From positions 1 through 64,000 of the forward strand of contig JAYKIS010000033.1 of the NCBI GenBank assembly GCA_035286125.1: a stretch of DNA of 64,000 bases, read 5' to 3'. Below the pieces are notes generated by a model. It had not been told where the DNA came from, made no database searches, and saw only the letters and a program-made list of their open reading frames with translations. Source of the stretch: VGJW01 sp035286125. GTDB lineage: Bacteria; Cyanobacteriota; Sericytochromatia; S15B-MN24; VGJW01. Shown in pieces: positions 9,280-20,163 of the stretch. Numbering within the stretch: position 1 is the first letter of the stretch; every line of letters begins with the position of its first letter. The translations under genes and the position numbers were made by a program.

Positions 9280-9308
9280 TTGCCCGGTGCCCCGTGCTCG
9301 CCTACCAT
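9280..9308 (+). promoter_or_regulatory. Promoter TTGCCC-17 nt-TACCAT, leaderless
   Basis: The -35 box TTGCCC (9280-9285) and -10 box TACCAT (9303-9308) have 17 nt spacing. The -10 ends 7 nt before ATG 9316, predicting an mRNA with no 5' leader. Confidence 0.5.
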
Positions 9309-9315
9309 GCCGCCC

Positions 9316-10107
9316 ATGAACCGGTTACTGGCCATTGCCCTGTCCGTTGGCGCCGTCGTGCCTGCCATCGGGCTGGCCGATGCCCGCAACCGGGCTCAGT
9401 TCCCGAGGATGTTGCGCAACGCATCGTCAGGTGCACCCATCACGAAGGATGTCCGGTTCCTCGTGCCCTTCACGTCCACGCCCACCCCACCGCCCATCGT
9501 TCATCCTCCCTACCCCGATGACATCGTGTGGGGCGAGGATGTCAGCCTGCGCCTCGAAGACCTCGGGGCAGGCTACTGGCAGTCCCCGGGGATCAACCTG
9601 TGGTCCGGCGCCGTGCTCGAGGGCGACAAGGCCACGCTGGGCCACCTGCGCTTCAAGCTCAACCCGGCGGACGATCCCATCCATCCCGGCCACGCCGCGC
9701 TGGCCCTGCCCGGTGACTGGCACGTGGTGCGATTCGCACCCATGAAGCCTGCCGAGTGGGCCACGCGAACGGACTTTTCCAGAATGGCCTGGCTGCCGGT
9801 TGCCGACGCCGAAGTTCCAGCACTCTGGAACCTCGAGGCTGGCCAGGCGTTTGCCTTGCGGATCGAACTCAAGCGCCCCGAAGCGCCGCCCCCACCCCCG
9901 CCAGCCGCCACGGCGACGGCCACCGCATCGACCATGTCGGTGCCCGCCAAGGCGACACGCAAGCCGCCACGGCGTCTCCTGGCCAAGGTATTCCTTCGGA
10001 AACTGTCGCTCGACAACGTCCGCTTCGACTACGTGCTGCAGACCAACGGCACATTCCGGATCCCGCTGCGTGATCCACGCTCCCTCACCGGCTTGCAGGC
10101 ACCTTGA
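9316..10107 (+). CDS. Secreted protein of unknown function
   Basis: The 263-residue product has a Sec signal peptide (MNRLLAIALSVGAVVPAIGLADA). It then has a central domain of about 150 residues with alternating strands (WGEDVSLRLEDLGAGYW, LWSGAVLEGDKATLGHLRFKL), a Pro/Ala/Thr linker and a basic C-terminal beta segment ending TFRIPLRDPRS. I recognise no family. The basic RKPPRRLLAKVFLRK stretch could contact polyanions or the membrane surface, but this is only a guess. ATG 9316 is chosen over ATG 9307 because it has the 7-nt spacing from a -10 box seen at other genes here. Confidence 0.6.
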   Translation: MNRLLAIALSVGAVVPAIGLADARNRAQFPRMLRNASSGAPITKDVRFLVPFTSTPTPPPIVHPPYPDDIVWGEDVSLRLEDLGAGYWQSPGINLWSGAVLEGDKATLGHLRFKLNPADDPIHPGHAALALPGDWHVVRFAPMKPAEWATRTDFSRMAWLPVADAEVPALWNLEAGQAFALRIELKRPEAPPPPPPAATATATASTMSVPAKATRKPPRRLLAKVFLRKLSLDNVRFDYVLQTNGTFRIPLRDPRSLTGLQAP

Positions 10108-10129
10108 CCGCCGCGGGTATGAGGGCGTC

Positions 10130-10375
10130 GTGGGCATCGAGATCGGCCAGGTCGTCGTGGAGCGGCGTCACGGCCACGAGTGGTGCGGCCTGCTCGTCTA
10201 CGCCCTCGACGGCCAGGAGCGCATCCTGCCCTGGAGTGCCGACATGGGCAGCCCGAGGCAGCTTGTCCTGAAGCTCTTCCCCTCGCCGCGCGACGGCCAC
10301 CTGGAAGCCGTGCAGGTCCACTACCGAGAGCTTGCCGACGCCATCGTGGCGCAGGTCCAGCCACCCGCACCCTGA
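10130..10375 (+). CDS. Small conserved-looking protein, unknown
   Basis: An 81-residue frame begins at GTG with GAGGG five bases upstream. The sequence alternates hydrophobic and charged residues (IEIGQVVVERRHG, CGLLVYALDG, RQLVLKLFPSP), as in a small all-beta or alpha/beta domain, and it has no signal peptide. Codon third positions are GC-rich, in keeping with coding DNA. The frame on the opposite strand is equally open, so the evidence is not strong. No family is recognised. Confidence 0.45.
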   Translation: MGIEIGQVVVERRHGHEWCGLLVYALDGQERILPWSADMGSPRQLVLKLFPSPRDGHLEAVQVHYRELADAIVAQVQPPAP

Positions 10376-10475
10376 GGACACGGCCCTTCCCAAGCCGGAG
10401 GCCGGCACCTACCATGGCGAACCCGGAAGGGCGCGCCGTCGTCATGACGATGCAAGCATCCAGGAGGCTGCACCG

Positions 10476-11603
10476 ATGTCCCTCGAACCCCGCGCCCGGT
10501 GGCTGTGCCTGCTGCTGGCCACGCCCCTCCTCGCGGCTGGTCCGGCGCAGGCCGCAAGTACACCCGAGGCCGACCGCATCCTGTCCGCCGTCACGCGCCA
10601 GGACCGACCGGCCTTCGAGGGCCAGCGCCAGTACCGCCTCGTCAGGCAGACCGCAGCTATGGAGGCCCGGATGCAGGTCGCCTGGAAAGATGAGCGGAAC
10701 TACCGGGTCACGATCCAGGACCCCCCGAAGTTGTCGGATGTCCGGGTCTGGCTCGACGACAACCGGGCGCACGTCCACTTCCCGGTGGAGAACCTCTTCT
10801 TCCGCAATGACAATCCGGCGGGAGCAAGCGAGGTCGGGGCGACCGTCCTCGGACAGGTGACCCAGGATGGCGCAGCCCTGGTCCGGAACTACGACCTCCG
10901 CGTCCTCGACGAAGCCGAGCGGGAGCGGCGGGCCATGCCCGGCGATGTCGCCGGCGAACCATGTGACATCCTCGAGGCCACGCCTGCCGGGCAGTCGGGG
11001 AACGACACCTGGAGCCGACCGGCCCACCGCTTCTGGGTCGCGCGTGGGTCCGGCCACATCATGCGCGAGGAGCGGAGCTGGGGCAGCGGCCTCGCGCCGT
11101 TCTTCCTCAGTTGGTACGACGCCTGGGCCCCTCGCCGCACCCCGGTCATCGGCGTCCCGGTCCCGCGCGACGTCAACCGCGTCGAACTGGCCGCAGCCTC
11201 CCGGGACAACAGCTTCCGGACGTTCCGCTCGGCAGCCGAGGCCGAGAAGGCCATCGGCGAGCCCGTGGCCGTCCCGCGGGATCTGCCGGCGGGCTTTCGC
11301 CTGGTGGGCATCCAGTGCCCGACCTTCTACCGCTCCAGACTCATCCTGCAGAGCTACACGGATGGCCTCAACTGGCTGTATGTCCAGTATCGCGGCAAGC
11401 CCAACCTGTGGGTCACGCTCGTGGCTGGCGCCCAGGCCGTGCGCCTCGTCGACAAGTTCCAGGAACTGGCCTTTCAGGCTCCCTACAACTACTACGGGGC
11501 CGAGAAGGGGGAACAGATCGTCTTCGTCTATGGCGACTTGCCCCCGGATGAGCTCAAGCGCGTAACGGACAGCCTGCCCCTGCCGAGCAAGGGCCGTTCC
11601 TGA
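10476..11603 (+). CDS. RseB/MucB-LolA-like periplasmic sensor protein
   Basis: The 375-residue protein has a signal peptide cut near AQA-A (about residue 27). An N-terminal half follows with the open-barrel pattern of RseB/LolA proteins: YRLVRQTAAMEARMQVAWKDERNYRV, then VRVWLDDNRAHVHFP. The C-terminal half resembles the smaller RseB domain or DUF4367 (AVPRDLPAGFRLVGIQ, LNWLYVQYRG, VFVYGDLPPDELKRV). RseB proteins bind the periplasmic part of an anti-sigma factor and respond to mislocalised lipids or lipoproteins. No sigma factor or anti-sigma factor lies next to it, so partner and signal are unknown. AGGAGG lies 8 nt upstream. The next gene starts 4 nt after its stop. Confidence 0.65.
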   Translation: MSLEPRARWLCLLLATPLLAAGPAQAASTPEADRILSAVTRQDRPAFEGQRQYRLVRQTAAMEARMQVAWKDERNYRVTIQDPPKLSDVRVWLDDNRAHVHFPVENLFFRNDNPAGASEVGATVLGQVTQDGAALVRNYDLRVLDEAERERRAMPGDVAGEPCDILEATPAGQSGNDTWSRPAHRFWVARGSGHIMREERSWGSGLAPFFLSWYDAWAPRRTPVIGVPVPRDVNRVELAAASRDNSFRTFRSAAEAEKAIGEPVAVPRDLPAGFRLVGIQCPTFYRSRLILQSYTDGLNWLYVQYRGKPNLWVTLVAGAQAVRLVDKFQELAFQAPYNYYGAEKGEQIVFVYGDLPPDELKRVTDSLPLPSKGRS

Positions 11604-11607
11604 AGCC

Positions 11608-12486
11608 GTGGTCAAGGTTCGCTGGCTTTCGGCTTCCCTGGTCTGCCATCTCCTGGGCCTGGCACTCTGGATCGTCGTCCAGAACGTGAGGCCCGTGGCC
11701 CCGCCGAAGCTCGCACGCAAGGCCCGCCCCCCGGCCGCAATGCGATGGATCCAGCCCGCGGTTCTGCCGGCACCGGTTGCACGCCCCGAGGCGCCGGCCC
11801 GGCTCGCCCTCCAGCAGGCCAGACCCGCCCCTCGGCCGCGACCGACGGTCGCCCCCCGCCCACGACCGGTGCCGACCCCCGCTGCTCGCACAAAGCCCCG
11901 GATCGTCGCGACACCCAACCCGGCGGCCACGCCGGACGACCCCGTTGCCGCACGCCTCGCGCAACTCGGCCTGACGGCATCCGCGGCTGCCGCCATCACC
12001 GCCGACGTGGACGCGGCCATCGCCGCCAGCCGGGGCAAGCTCACGCCGACGACGCCGACCGGCAGCGTCGCCTTCTGGCCCGAGGACTGGGCCACGGGTT
12101 CCGGACCGGTCGAGAACTTCCTTGCGCGACTGCTGCCCGCCCAGAAGGGCTATGAAGCCGAGTTGGGCGTCGATCCGCGCACGGGCTCGCCCGAGGCGCG
12201 GATTCGCTACGCCGCCCAGGCCAACTTCGTGACGGGCAAGGCCATCCTCGTGATCGCGCGCTGGCCGGCGGGCCCTAGCGAGGGCGGGGTCGCCGAGGTC
12301 TCGGTGCAGGAGTGGCTGCCGGGACTGGGCCTGGTGCCCGGGGGCCCGGCCACACGTTTCCGGATGCCGCTGCCTCCGGCCGGAGCGGATCGTGAGGCCT
12401 TTCTCGACGGCCTAGCGGGCTTCTGCATGCTGGGGTACCAGCAAGCCCACTCGGGTCTCGACCCGATGGCCGCATCCCCTCCCTGA
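11608..12486 (+). CDS. TonB-shaped inner-membrane protein with Pro-rich periplasmic linker
   Basis: The 292-residue product has one N-terminal membrane helix (about residues 6-26). A basic Pro/Ala/Arg-rich stretch of about 85 residues (PRPRPTVAPRPRPVPTPAA and similar) follows, then a folded C-terminal domain (about 170-290). The layout is that of TonB, TolA or CpoB-like spanning proteins, but the C-terminal domain lacks a TonB signature that I can recognise. It starts at GTG only 4 nt after the RseB-like gene, so the two are likely co-transcribed and may work together in the periplasm. Function is unknown. Confidence 0.6.
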   Translation: MVKVRWLSASLVCHLLGLALWIVVQNVRPVAPPKLARKARPPAAMRWIQPAVLPAPVARPEAPARLALQQARPAPRPRPTVAPRPRPVPTPAARTKPRIVATPNPAATPDDPVAARLAQLGLTASAAAAITADVDAAIAASRGKLTPTTPTGSVAFWPEDWATGSGPVENFLARLLPAQKGYEAELGVDPRTGSPEARIRYAAQANFVTGKAILVIARWPAGPSEGGVAEVSVQEWLPGLGLVPGGPATRFRMPLPPAGADREAFLDGLAGFCMLGYQQAHSGLDPMAASPP

Positions 12487-12492
12487 CTTTGG

Positions 12493-12498
12493 TATGCT
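12493..12498 (+). promoter_or_regulatory. Extended -10 TGG-TATGCT, leaderless arrangement
   Basis: The -10 box TATGCT is preceded by TGG and ends 7 nt before ATG 12506. It has no Shine-Dalgarno sequence and overlaps the end of the upstream gene region by only a few bases. Confidence 0.5.
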
Positions 12499-12505
12499 GG
12501 CTCCC

Positions 12506-12904
12506 ATGGCACGCAATGCGCCGGTCGAGGCCCTCCTGGCCAACTTCCCGACCTACCTCGAAACTGCCGGGGTCCTGACCGCGGACCACAAGGCCGAGGT
12601 CGAGATCGTGGCGCAATCCGCGCCCTTCCTGCGCTTGGGCGAGATCGTCCTGGGCCTGGGCATCCTCACCCTGGATGCCTACACCAAGCACGTCCGTACC
12701 TACTTGAGCCAGTTGCGGCTCGGCGACTACCTGGTCCTGCGCCGCCTCGTCACGGCGGAGCAGGTCGAGCGCGCCGTGGCCTTGCAACAGGATACCGGGC
12801 GGCTGCTCGGCTGGGCGCTGATTCACCTGGGCTACTGCGACATGCCCACGCTGCAGATGGTGCTCGAGGAACAGCGTCGCCTGCGAGGCGAGGACCAGCC
12901 CTGA
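12506..12904 (+). CDS. Stand-alone MshEN-like repeat protein (three motifs)
   Basis: The 132-residue cytoplasmic protein contains three copies of the motif found in the N-terminal domain of type II secretion/pilus ATPases (T2SSE_N, MshEN). The copies start RLGEIVLGLG (about residue 43), RLGDYLVLRR (about 72) and LLGWALIHLG (about 101), each followed by a helix closing in Gln or near it. In MshE two such motifs form one c-di-GMP site. Here no ATPase domain follows. A longer relative with eight motifs lies at 26297-27040. A c-di-GMP adaptor or type IV pilus accessory role is inference. An alternative ATG exists at 12494. Confidence 0.7.
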   Translation: MARNAPVEALLANFPTYLETAGVLTADHKAEVEIVAQSAPFLRLGEIVLGLGILTLDAYTKHVRTYLSQLRLGDYLVLRRLVTAEQVERAVALQQDTGRLLGWALIHLGYCDMPTLQMVLEEQRRLRGEDQP

Positions 12905-12978
12905 CCTCGCCGTCGTGCCCGACGACCGGGCATGACGGTTCGATGGCGGAACGTCCGGATGCGTGGGATGACGGTGGC

Positions 12979-14499
12979 ATGCACACCGCCATCCGCACCG
13001 CATCTCCCGACGGCTTCCGGATCTCGGCCATCACGGCCGAGGCCGTACGCACGCGGGGACTACCGGGCATCATCATCGTCGGCCTCGGCGATGCCAGTGT
13101 GCAGGAAAGTCGGGAACGTGTCCGGGCAGCGCTCGCGGCAAGCGGCAAGCGCATCCCCAGAGGCCGATTGGTGGTCAATCTTGCGCCAGCCGGCACGCGC
13201 AAGCGAGGTACCGGCCTGGACCTTGCCATCGCGCTGACTCTGCTGGGACTAGAGGAACCGTTGCCCCAGGAGACCCCCGATCCCCTCGTGGTCGGGGAAT
13301 TGGGGCTGGACGGCAGCCTGCGTGCGGCCGAGGGAATCCTCGGCATCATGCAGATGGCCCTCCGGGAGGGTCGGCGGTTGATCCTGCCTGCCGCGCAGGC
13401 CCAGGTCGCCCGCGAAGTCGAGGGCCTGCGCTTCATGCCGTGCAGGGACCTCGATGAAGCCCTTCTCGCCCTGCGTGAGCCGGGACGCTGCCAGGTCGGG
13501 ACCCCTGGCCCGACAGACGTGGCCACGCCCGAACCGGCAGATTGGGCCGTCCTCGCGGGCTACGCCCGGGTCGCACCGGCGCTGCTCGCGATGGCCGCCG
13601 GGGGACACCACACCTTGATCAGCGGCCCCCGAGGCAGCGGCAAGTCGACCTTGGCAGCGGCCACACGCTGGCTGTTGCCCCCGCTCGAACCGGAGGAGCG
13701 GCTGACTGTGGCCCGCATCCGCCAGTGGGCCGGAACAGGAATGCCCGAGGACGGGATCCCCTCGATGCGTCCCTTCCGTGCCCCGCAGCAACACATGAGC
13801 GTCGCCGCGCTGCTCGGTGGCGGCAGCCGTGCGCGCCCGGGCGAAGCCAGCCTCGCCCATCTTGGCGTCCTCTTCCTGGACGATGCGGGTCTTCGACCAC
13901 GCACCACGATCGAGGCGCTGCGCGCCCCCATGGACACCGGCTTCATCTCCTGCCACAGGACGGAAGGGCCCGATACGCTTCCGGCGGCATTCACCCTGCT
14001 GCTGGCAGGCGTGCCCTGCCCCTGCGGTCTCTGGGGACAGGGCGATGGATCCTGCCGCTGCCTCGCACAACCCCGCGAGCAGGTGGCGCGCAAGCTCGCA
14101 CCGGCGCTGCAGGATCGCCTGGATATCCGCGTGACCCTCGGCATCCCGGGAGTCCCTGATAACGACAACACACCGGTGTTGAACCCTGCTGCCCTGCGGG
14201 CCATGGTTGCCGAGGCCCGGTCACGACAACTGCACCGTGCCGCCCGGACAGGCGGCTGTCCATGGAACGGCCGAATGAGTCCGGAAGAGCTGGATACATG
14301 CGTGCCACCCGGGCGCCTCCCTCCGCCCTTGGCCGGAGCCCACGCCGTGGCCGGCCAGTCGTGGCGCCAGGCGTTCGCACGGCGCAGACTGGCGCTGACC
14401 CTCGCCAACATGCAGGGCCGGGACGTACCCGACGAGGGTGACTTGCTCCGGGCGACGCTCCTTCGCCAGGAGGCGTGGCCGGAGGCGATGCTATCCTGA
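12979..14499 (+). CDS. comM: ComM/YifB-type Mg-chelatase-like AAA ATPase
   Basis: The 506-residue protein follows the YifB/ComM plan: an N-terminal Lon-like ChlI domain (GLPGIIIVGLGDASVQESRERVRAAL, PRGRLVVNLAPAGTRKRGTGLDLAIAL), then an AAA core. Walker A is GPRGSGKST (about residues 216-224), Walker B is HLGVLFLDDAG and the C-terminal Mg-chelatase domain is YLS-type. CPCGLWGQ replaces the usual CPCGYYG. ComM helicases help branch migration during natural transformation. The canonical HNLLMVGPPGSGKS is here HHTLISGPRGSGKS. ATG 12979 is chosen because family members start a few residues before the first strand; ATG 12943 is an alternative. Confidence 0.88.
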   Translation: MHTAIRTASPDGFRISAITAEAVRTRGLPGIIIVGLGDASVQESRERVRAALAASGKRIPRGRLVVNLAPAGTRKRGTGLDLAIALTLLGLEEPLPQETPDPLVVGELGLDGSLRAAEGILGIMQMALREGRRLILPAAQAQVAREVEGLRFMPCRDLDEALLALREPGRCQVGTPGPTDVATPEPADWAVLAGYARVAPALLAMAAGGHHTLISGPRGSGKSTLAAATRWLLPPLEPEERLTVARIRQWAGTGMPEDGIPSMRPFRAPQQHMSVAALLGGGSRARPGEASLAHLGVLFLDDAGLRPRTTIEALRAPMDTGFISCHRTEGPDTLPAAFTLLLAGVPCPCGLWGQGDGSCRCLAQPREQVARKLAPALQDRLDIRVTLGIPGVPDNDNTPVLNPAALRAMVAEARSRQLHRAARTGGCPWNGRMSPEELDTCVPPGRLPPPLAGAHAVAGQSWRQAFARRRLALTLANMQGRDVPDEGDLLRATLLRQEAWPEAMLS

Positions 14500-14556
14500 G
14501 AAGGCCGTCCGGTCGTAGCATCCGACAGGACGGGGACGAGCACGCACAGGAACGCC

Positions 14557-15231
14557 TTGAAACACGGGATACGCGCGATCGGATCCGGCCTTGCTGCAGC
14601 GGGCCTGCTTCAGGGCTGCCTCGAGGGCGCGGGCAGCTACCTCAGGCAGGACCGCGAAGTCGCGGCACCACGCAGCCTGACTCTGGACACCCCGGACACC
14701 ACTGCGTTGCGCACCCAGTGGACACGCGAGCAGCCTCTGGGCCTCGAGGGCTCGGTCGCGGCGACCCTGCTCGATCCCGCCGTCGCCCGGGCGATGCTCG
14801 CGGCCGAAGTGGCTGAAAGACGTTCCGCGGGCACCCCGGATACCATGGCCTTGCAAGCCTGGCAGCGCTGGTTCGGCGGCGGACGGATGCTGCCCTTGAT
14901 CGTGCGCTGGCGCTTCGACCGCGACTTCCACGCCGAAGCCATCACCGATCCCGCGCAGTGGCAGATGGCCCTCATCGCCGATGACGGGTCGCCCCAGGCG
15001 CCCCTGCGCTGGAGCCGCGTCGTGCGCAAGGACGATGACGAGGCTTGGGGGGGCACCTTCACGGTCTGGTTCCCCTGGCGACGTGCCGATGGTCGCTCCG
15101 TGCTGGGTACGCTGCCGCGACGCCTGCGATTTCAGGTGGCCGGCAACCCCGGCCGCGCGGAGCTCCAGTGGCGTTTCGCGCCCCTGCTTTCAGACAACCG
15201 GAACGTGCCTTGGGGTCTCGATCCCCGGTGA
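14557..15231 (+). CDS. Lipoprotein of unknown function
   Basis: The 224-residue product starts at TTG with AGGA eight bases upstream. It has a short signal peptide with lipobox L-L-Q-G-C (Cys at residue 21). The mature part is polar with a C-terminal beta-rich region (LIVRWRFDRDF, WGGTFTVWFPW, LRFQVAGNPGRAELQWRF). No family is recognised. Its stop overlaps the start of miaA (GTGA), so translation is coupled. An extended -10 (TGCTATCCT) lies at 14489-14497, in the end of comM. Confidence 0.65.
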   Translation: MKHGIRAIGSGLAAAGLLQGCLEGAGSYLRQDREVAAPRSLTLDTPDTTALRTQWTREQPLGLEGSVAATLLDPAVARAMLAAEVAERRSAGTPDTMALQAWQRWFGGGRMLPLIVRWRFDRDFHAEAITDPAQWQMALIADDGSPQAPLRWSRVVRKDDDEAWGGTFTVWFPWRRADGRSVLGTLPRRLRFQVAGNPGRAELQWRFAPLLSDNRNVPWGLDPR

Positions 15232-16145
15232 GTCCCAAGACTGCCCAGGAGGTCCTCGTACTGTCCGGGCCAACAGCCTCGGGCAAGTCGGCCCTGGCGT
15301 TGGCCCTGGCAGAGGCATGGCCCGTCACCATTCTTTCGGCCGACTCCCGACAGGTCTACCGGGGCTTCGACATCGGCACGGCCAAGCCGTCCCGGGAAGA
15401 GCGCGACCGCGTCCCCCATCGTCTCATCGACGTGGCTGATCCCGACGATCGCTACACGGCTGCCCATTGGGTCGCCGACGCCAAGGCCTGCCTCGAGGAA
15501 GCGTGGAACGCGGGACGGCTTCCGGTTGTCACCGGCGGCACGGGCTTCTGGATCCGGGCGCTTCTCGGAGGCACGCCGATCGCGCCTGTCCCACCGGATC
15601 CCGAAATGCGCGACCGACTGATGGCCATGCCCGACCTGCATGCGAGGCTTGCTGAGGTCGACCCGGTTTCCGCGCGCGCCCTCCATCCCAACGACCGGTT
15701 CCGGTTGGCCCGGGCGCTCGAGATCGCTCTGGCCACCGGCAAGCCTCGGGGCGCGACCCCCACCCCCTCCCACGGCTGGCGCGTCCTGCACCTGACGCTG
15801 GTCCCCGATCGCACGAAGTTGCGCGAGGCCATCGAGCGACGAACGACAGCCATGAACGAGTCAGGCTGGGGCGCCGAAGTGCAAGCCCTGATTGAGCGTC
15901 ACGGCACCGACCTGCCGCTGCTCGACACGCTCGGCTACCGGGAATGGCGCGACGTGCTCGTGCATGGCCGGGATGCGGCGGAAGCCCGTGCGTCCATCGT
16001 GGTACGGACCTGCCAGTTCGCACGTCGCCAGGCGTCGTGGTTTCGCCATGAGCCGGAAGCGGTGCCGCTCTCGGCCGAGGCCGGCGAACCCCGAAACACG
16101 CTGGTGCAGCGGGTCATCACGATGTGCGAGGCGTGGCGCGCATGA
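15228..16145 (+). CDS. miaA: tRNA dimethylallyltransferase
   Basis: MiaA adds the dimethylallyl group to A37 of tRNAs reading UNN codons. The 305-residue protein has the P-loop GPTASGKS at residues 14-21, followed by SADSRQVYRGFDIGTAKPS, which binds tRNA and substrate. Other family blocks are PHRLIDVADPDDRYTA, VVTGGTGFWIRALL and LPLLDTLGYREW, where the usual IGY is LGY. The start is GTG overlapping the previous stop, and the end overlaps dapF as ATGA, placing all three genes in one coupled transcript. Confidence 0.95.
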   Translation: MSPKTAQEVLVLSGPTASGKSALALALAEAWPVTILSADSRQVYRGFDIGTAKPSREERDRVPHRLIDVADPDDRYTAAHWVADAKACLEEAWNAGRLPVVTGGTGFWIRALLGGTPIAPVPPDPEMRDRLMAMPDLHARLAEVDPVSARALHPNDRFRLARALEIALATGKPRGATPTPSHGWRVLHLTLVPDRTKLREAIERRTTAMNESGWGAEVQALIERHGTDLPLLDTLGYREWRDVLVHGRDAAEARASIVVRTCQFARRQASWFRHEPEAVPLSAEAGEPRNTLVQRVITMCEAWRA

Positions 16146-17029
16146 CCCCTGCGGCTTTCCCGCCCCCACACGCGTGGGCCCGCATGGAGGGGCTCGGCAA
16201 CGACTTCATCGTCGTGCACGCAGACACGCCCGGGGCCGCATTACCGGCGGCGGCGGAGGTTCGGGAACTCTGCGACAGGCACCTCGGCCTCGGCGGCGAT
16301 GGCCTTCTCTGGCTTGTCGTGGAAGGCGACGGGACACCGCGCATGACGGTGCTGAATGCCGATGGCAGCCGGGCAGCCATGTGTGGCAATGGCCTGCGCT
16401 GTGCCGCCCTGTACCTCACGGACCGTGGCCTCGCACCGCGCGATGCGGTCTTCGCGATGCAGACGGACAGCGGCCCGCGGCGAGTCAAGGTCCGGGACGC
16501 GGACTGGATCGAGGCCTGGCTCGAGGTACCCGGGCTTCAGCCGGATCAGTTGCCTGCCAACCCCTCCGTCGCCCACGCCTCGCGGGTCCTGGCCTCTGGA
16601 GCAACGCAGATGCAGCTCGACGACGGGACGCCCTGGGGAACCGTGGTCTCCATGGGCAACCCCCACCTCGTCGTGCTCGACCCCGACTGGAGCCGTGAGC
16701 AGTTCTTCCGCACCGGACACGACGCCCAGCACCACCCTGCCCTGCCCGAAGGCGTCAATCTGGGCTGGGCGAGGCTCTCCGGACCGGACAGCCTCGATCT
16801 CGAGGTCTGGGAGCGCGGGGTCGGTCCTACCCGTGCCTGCGGCACCGGAGCCGCCGCTGCGGCCGTCGCAGCCTCCCTCGCCCGGGAGCGATACGGCACG
16901 TGGCTCGTGCGCCAGCCCGGCGGAATCCTGCACTGCAGGTGGCCGGGACCCGATCAGCCGGTCATCCAGGTCGGTCCAGCCCGATGGATCGCCACGGGGA
17001 CCTGGCCACCCGTGCCCCGATCCCGCTAG
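16142..17029 (+). CDS. dapF: Diaminopimelate epimerase
   Basis: DapF converts LL- to meso-diaminopimelate for peptidoglycan and lysine. The 295-residue protein carries both catalytic cysteines: C81 in NADGSRAAMCGNGLRC and C233 in TRACGTGAAAAA. The N-terminal GLGNDFIVVH block is typical. It is coupled to miaA by an ATGA overlap. Other steps of the same pathway (dapD, dapE, an aminotransferase) lie 5 kb downstream on the same strand, beyond an opposing efflux pair. Confidence 0.95.
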   Translation: MTPAAFPPPHAWARMEGLGNDFIVVHADTPGAALPAAAEVRELCDRHLGLGGDGLLWLVVEGDGTPRMTVLNADGSRAAMCGNGLRCAALYLTDRGLAPRDAVFAMQTDSGPRRVKVRDADWIEAWLEVPGLQPDQLPANPSVAHASRVLASGATQMQLDDGTPWGTVVSMGNPHLVVLDPDWSREQFFRTGHDAQHHPALPEGVNLGWARLSGPDSLDLEVWERGVGPTRACGTGAAAAAVAASLARERYGTWLVRQPGGILHCRWPGPDQPVIQVGPARWIATGTWPPVPRSR

Positions 17030-17032
17030 ATC

Positions 17033-20161
<3,129 letters not shown>

Positions 20162-20163
20162 CT

